Source of the DNA: Lonicera japonica
Lineage: Eukaryota > Streptophyta > Magnoliopsida > Dipsacales > Caprifoliaceae
Assembly: GCA_021464415.1 (NCBI GenBank)
Contig: CM038469.1
Span: forward strand, 6,116,501 to 6,180,500
Direction: 5' to 3'
DNA length: 64,000 nucleotides
Shown: piece by piece, positions 59,152-64,000 of the stretch
Position numbering within the stretch: the first letter of the stretch is position 1
Layout of the letters: each line of letters begins with the position of its first letter
Translations under genes and position numbers: made by a program
Notes under the pieces: generated by a model
Databases searched by the model: none
What the model saw: only the letters and a program-made list of their open reading frames with translations
Told to the model about the DNA's origin: nothing

Positions 59152-61259
59152 ACGAGATCACATATACCAGCTGCAAATGTGCCTGCAAGGTTAGAGGGGC
59201 ACGGTATCGCAGATAGAGATACTGCAACCACACTTAGTAGATGTGTGATTAAGGCCGTGACTCCCCAAAGGAAGAGGGGGAGGCCATTCGATTCGATTGA
59301 CACTCACTCAAGGAAGAAAAGGGAGAGTAAGGCACAAACCGATCCATTAATCATCATTAAAAAGAACCATTCTCATAAGATTATCTCTAATTATAGTTAT
59401 GTCCATGAATCAGTACTGAAGGACGCTCTGATGTTTGAAATGATTCCATAGAACAAAAAAATTTCAATGGATTATGAGAAGGAATACGAGTTGATGGAAA
59501 GATCTTCCATATATATTGATGATATATTTGCATACATTATTGCTCAAGAAATCATAGAGCACGATGATGTCGAACCTCGCTCTGTTGCAGAATGTCAACA
59601 AAGAGCAGATTGGCCTAAATAAAAAGAAGCAATCCAGGCAGAACTAGATTCTCTGGCTAAAACATAGGTATTTGGTCCGGTAGTGCTAACCCCACTAAGT
59701 GTAAAGCCTGTAGGACATAAATCGGTATTTGTCAGAAATCGGAATGAAAAAAGTAAAGTTCTAAAGTACAAGGCTCGCCTTGTGGCGCAAGGTTTCTCAC
59801 AACACCCTAGAATTGACTACAAGGAGACATACTCTCCCGTAATGGATGTTATAATATTCCGCTACTTAGTTAGCTTAGTAGTTTTTGAAGGACTGAAAAT
59901 GCAGCTCATGGATGTGGTTACTGCATATTTTTATGGGAATCTTGATTTAGAGATATATATGAAAATGCCTGATGGCCTTATATTACCCAAGTCAAGTGAC
60001 TCTAAATCACGGAGTGCGTTTGCAATTAGGTTAAAACGCTCACTTTACGGATTAAAACAATCTGGACGGATGTGGTATACCCGTCTAAGTGACTACTTGA
60101 CTAGAAAGAGATATAAGAACGACAAATTATGCCCCTGCGTATTCATAAAAAAAACAAGTTCCGAATTTACAATTGTGGCTGTATATGTTGATGACATGAA
60201 CATAATAGGTACTCTTGATAAAACAAGAGAAACTACTAGTTACCTGAAATCCAAATTTGAGATGATGGATCTTGAGAAAACTCGATTCTATCTAGGTCTT
60301 AAACTAGAACATCGAGCTTGTGGAATATTAATCCACCAGTCTGCGTATGTCCAAAAGATGCTCATGCGATTCAACATGGACAAAACGCATCCTGCTATCA
60401 CTCCCATGATCGGTCGAAGTTTGGATCTAAAAAAATATCCATTTCGTCCAAAGGGAGATGACGAAGAAGTGTTGGGAGCTGAAATTCCTTATTTAAGTGC
60501 AATAGGCGTATTAGTGTACTTGGCTCAATGCACTCGACCAGACATAGCATTCTCAGTGAACTTATTAGCTAGATTTAACTCAGCGGCAACGCAGCGTCAC
60601 TGGAACAATATCAAGAATATTTTTAGATAGCTAAAAGGAACCATTGACTTGGGACTGTTCTTTCCCTACAGAGAGGCAAAAGGAATTACAGATGACACGA
60701 CATTTTATAAAGCAAATGTTGATGTCGAAAAGGCTAGCCTCTATGTTAAAACCCCAAATGATATTTTGGTTGGTTTTGCTGATGCAGCTCTGATCCACAT
60801 AAAGGTCGTTCCCAAACTGGTTATGTATTCACTATTGGAAACACAATAATATCTTGGAGATCAATAAAGCAAACTCTTGTGGCTACCTTCTCGAACCATT
60901 CTGAGATTATCACTCTACATGAAGCGGTTCGTGAGTGTATATGATTAAGGGCAATCATTACACATATTCGAGGAACTAGTGGTTTGAGTTATACCACTGA
61001 AGAGCCTACTTGCATCTATGAAGACAATGTAGCTTGCATCGAACAGATGAAGCTAGGTTATATCAATGGTGATAATACAAAACATATATCTCCAAAATTT
61101 TTCTATAATCAGCAACAACAGGCTCTCCTCAAGATTCAAGTGAATCAAGTAAGATCTGAGGAGAATGTGGCAAATTTGTTTACCAAATCTTTGCCTAGGG
61201 CTATATTTGAAAAACATGTGAAAAGCATAGGAATGCGTAGGCTTTCCAAACTCCTTTGA
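59152..61259 (+). pseudogene. copia pol, reverse transcriptase and RNase H part (broken)
   Basis: The main frame 59683-60630 contains the RT core: KARLVAQGFSQHP, MDVVTAYFYGNLD, LYGLKQSGRMWY and the YVDD box (AVYVDDMN, 60184-60195). Stops: TAG at 60628-60630 in place of a Tyr-like codon, and others near 59450, 59622, 59666, 60847 and 60942. RNase H shows GFADA, a TCIYEDNVACIEQMK block and the end NLFTKSLPRAIFEKH, then stop at 61257-61259. Clearly inactive. Confidence 0.9.
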
Positions 61260-61750
61260 TCAATGTAATGATCAGGGGGAGTGTAGACTTTAGAAGAAGT
61301 CTAACACGCGTTGTACTCTTTTCCTTCAACCAATGTTATTTTTCCCACATGGTTTTATTACTTGGTAAGGTTTTTAATGAGGCAACGATTCATGCATAAG
61401 TTTTTCAAATTCATTGATTAATGCAAACATCAGGATGAGGTGTAGACTTGAGGGGGAGTCTATCATTAACATGATATTACGTTATACTATTTTTCTTAGA
61501 CCAAGGTTCATTTTTTCTACTGGGTTTTGTTACTTGGCAATGTTTTTAACGAGGTAACGATGCGTGCAAACTCTATTGATCGAAGTAATGATTAAATATA
61601 AATATAGACTCAACAAATGAAGTCTAGCATAATTATCATAATGTTGTACTATTTTTCCTTCGACCAAGGTTCATTTTTTCTACAGGGTTTTTACTTGACA
61701 AGGTTTTAATGAGGCAACAAGGCATGTATTATTCTATCTCCGACTCAGCA

Positions 61751-61943
61751 CAAAGGGGAGTGTTGAAAAAAATTACACGTAGTGTGCTATCGTATAGATA
61801 GAATATGTATTAGGGATTTTATTGTGTAAATTATATATTATGGGCCATATTGGGCTTTCTTGTTAACCCTATTTACTATTGTATTTGTACCCTATTTAAA
61901 GGGCTCATCTAATGAAAGGTTGAATATAATTATTTCCATAACA
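61751..61943 (+). repeat. Polypurine tract and right LTR of the copia element
   Basis: CAAAGGGGAG (61751-61760) is followed by the LTR 61761-61943. LTR differences from the left copy include GG to AA at its seventh and eighth bases. Confidence 0.93.
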
Positions 61944-61949
61944 AAAGGA

Positions 61950-63546
61950 AGCTTAATTAGTTAGTTTACAAAACCAATGCTTCAATTTTGGTTTGATGGG
62001 ATAGTTAGCTTATTAATGCAAACATTACAATAACCGTCTATGGCCAATATTCGTGTTATTATATTTCCTAGCCGTAAAGCATCAAAATCTAAAACTAAAA
62101 AACAAAGAATCAAAATAAGAAAAGGTGCTTTGGGAGTATTAGTTACATTGTTTATGTTTTGTAGGACGGGAAGAACCAAGCCAGCAAATCGAGAAAAACA
62201 TTAAGCAACAAACAGAGGAAAGAACATATCGGGACAAATTAAAACACAAAGGACTACACAATCATATTATTATGAACAAAAAAAGAAGAAAAGAAAGTAT
62301 AATATGAAAACTTTTACCACAAGGTGGTTAAAATAAAAGCATTGAAATGTCTATATACTAATGAATCTATACTTGACTATGACAAATAAGATAGCAGCAT
62401 GATCATGAACATCAAATACACTAGATTGTCATTAAACTAAACTAAATAGAAAAATAATTTGACCGACAAGAGATGGAAAAAACACAAAATTGAATGAGGT
62501 GGGGCTGCGGCTAAGGTTATTGTTATGAGGGATATCATGTTTGATAAACATGGATCGAGATCATGTGTGAGAATTCAAAAAACGAGCTTAGAGAGACTAT
62601 TGAGAATTGTTAGTTGGGCTTTATTAAAGCGGGCCAATATGGTTTATAAATAATATCTGTAATAATTAAAACTGGGCCCAAAAACTAAAATTAAACTTGA
62701 AAAAAAAAGTATCTTGAGAGAGAGAAATTAATCCTAAAACCAAAATTCAAAATTAAACTAAAATCCAAAATTAATCTCGCCTAGAATATAGAAAAAAAAA
62801 ACATATCTAGAAAGTTAGAGAGGTAAGAAAGAAATTAAACCTAAAACCAAAATCCAAAATTAAACTAAAATAAGTAGAAATCATCACTCATTAATTAATT
62901 AGAATAAAGCAAATCAAAATACCCATTAATAGAAAAATAGATATATGAAGGAAAAATAAGAGACAAAGAGGGGGTAACAATAAGGAAAGGAAAAAAAAGG
63001 AGAGAATGCTTATATTTTATTTTTATTTTTTTGGTAAAACAAAAGGAAAGAGAACAAACAACCAAAGGAACAAGCAAAAGAAATAGAGCAACAAACTTAT
63101 GTTTTATGTGATTTTGGTGAATAAACAAACTTTTTTCTCTTTTTTTAATCAATAAATCATAATATCCTTGATGGATTTGTTGGATGTTGGGATAATATGT
63201 TTAAAAGCGATCAATGCCAAACATAATGATGGATGAACAAACATCAAACGATTATAAAATGTCTAAAAGTGAGCAAAGCCAAACAAATTGATATATGAAC
63301 AAACATAAAGAGATTATAATGTATTTGAATGATTTTATGTGGTGTTGTAATAAAATATCGGAATAATCATGGTGAAAAAATTATAAAAGAATGATCAACT
63401 ACAATATGTCTGACATTAAATTGAAGAATGTAGCTTAATATGTCTACCATAAATTTAATTAAAAAAACGTAACTTAATATGTCTAATTGCTATTATGGGA
63501 GAATTGTATCTCAGACATATTTGCAGCTTCCCTCACATATTATATC
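61950..63546. other. AT-rich intergenic stretch
   Basis: No gene supported. Two similar blocks (CCTAAAACCAAAAT(T/C)CAAAAT) recur near 62731 and 62840. CTTAATATGTCTA-like words repeat at 63434 and 63473. Confidence 0.4.
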
Positions 63547-63935
63547 TAGGGGTGTTCAAAAACCGAACCGGACCGCCAAATCGAATAAATCGGACCGCAA
63601 AACAGACCGACTTGGACTGGACCATTTGAATTCGGTCCGGTCCGGTCCAAATTTTGAAGGACCGAAATGGTTCGGTCCGGTCTTCGGTCTTACATTTTAA
63701 TACTTCGGTTGGACCGGACCGGTTTTAATATATATATAAATAAATTAATAATAATACTACTAAAATTAAATCCTAAATTGAGACCCTCACTCACTCACGC
63801 ATTCACGCGGCACTGCTCTCCTCTCCCTCTCTCCCTCACTCGTCTCCCTCAAATCCTCACAGCCTCACAGAAACCCCTCTCTCTCTCCATATCCAAAGAG
63901 GAACAAAGATATATATATTAAGGAGGAACAAAGAT

Positions 63936-63966
<31 letters not shown>

Positions 63967-64000
63967 GTCTTATTAAAAATGCATGCTTGGTCGACATTAT
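63547..64000. mobile_element. Left end of a hAT-type element, runs off the window
   Basis: Starts TAGGGGTGTTCAAAAACCG, then CGGTCCGGTCC-type subterminal repeats to about 63720. This is the same end type as the element at 31646. A CT-rich leader-like stretch (63785-63890) and an (AT)n tract (63930-63960) follow. The right end is not in the window. Confidence 0.6.

Larger units (their letters stand above)
52846..61943 (+). mobile_element. Ty1-copia LTR retrotransposon, full length but defective, 9.1 kb
   Basis: Target duplication AAAGG at 52841-52845 and 61944-61948. Left LTR 52846-53029 and right LTR 61761-61943 both start TGTTGAA and end ACA. By eye they differ at about 15 of 183 positions (roughly 8%), so the insertion is old. 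A primer-binding region (CGTTATCAGCACG) follows the left LTR and a purine tract (CAAAGGGGAG) precedes the right LTR. Gene order gag, protease, integrase, reverse transcriptase, RNase H is the copia order. All regions carry stops or shifts, and a reverse-orientation solo LTR is nested at 57669-59151. Confidence 0.95.

Noticed and set aside
59683..60630. Functional reverse transcriptase
   Set aside because: The RT frame is long and has YVDD, but it sits in an element with many stops, a broken gag, a mutated protease and a split pol.

Overview
The window is nuclear DNA of a flowering plant, most likely a eudicot. It is AT-rich. It has intron-bearing genes with GT-AG splice sites, two nuclear-type tRNA genes, and plant-specific families: an RPK2 receptor kinase, a CRR7 NDH-assembly factor, a mitochondrial glycine-rich RNA-binding protein and a ureide permease pseudogene. 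Plant transposon families are abundant. I cannot name the species from sequence alone.

Layout. 1-3.3 kb: a minus-strand gene of the plant-mobile-domain / Ulp1-associated class, cut by the left edge. Its first intron and its upstream region (probably a 5'UTR intron) carry 16 copies of a 22-bp palindrome spaced mostly by 44-54 bp. 4.5-6.8 kb: two hAT-type elements with exact 8-bp target duplications. 7.9 kb: tRNA-Ala(TGC). 9.3-11.4 kb: a decayed, intron-containing ureide permease pseudogene. 11.7 kb: tRNA-Asn(GTT). 12.8-15.4 kb: glycine-rich RNA-binding protein gene (minus). 17.2-18.2 kb: CRR7-like gene (minus). 19.8-21.4 kb: a solo LTR with a 5-bp target duplication, inserted in sequence that looks organellar. 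21.9-25.5 kb: repeats. 26.0-29.2 kb: a two-coding-exon plant gene of unknown function (plus). 29.6-42 kb: a repeat-rich block with Tourist-like and hAT MITEs, a 2.6-kb solo LTR, and a SINE nested in a hAT MITE. 42.8-46.2 kb: intact, intronless RPK2-like receptor kinase gene (plus). 47.2-49.1 kb: fragment of a LINE RNase H and a second Tourist-like MITE. 52.8-61.9 kb: a full-length but dead Ty1-copia retrotransposon with both LTRs and a 5-bp target duplication, carrying a nested reverse-orientation solo LTR. The right edge enters another hAT-like element.

The genes are independent housekeeping or developmental loci; nothing indicates a cluster or pathway. Predicted sites of action are: CRR7 in the chloroplast (NDH complex), the glycine-rich RBP in mitochondria (RNA processing), and RPK2 at the plasma membrane (peptide signalling). 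The most unusual structure is the palindrome array tied to the left-edge gene. All transposon boundaries given with target-site duplications were read directly from the sequence. Homology assignments come from recognising family motifs and were not checked by a search.
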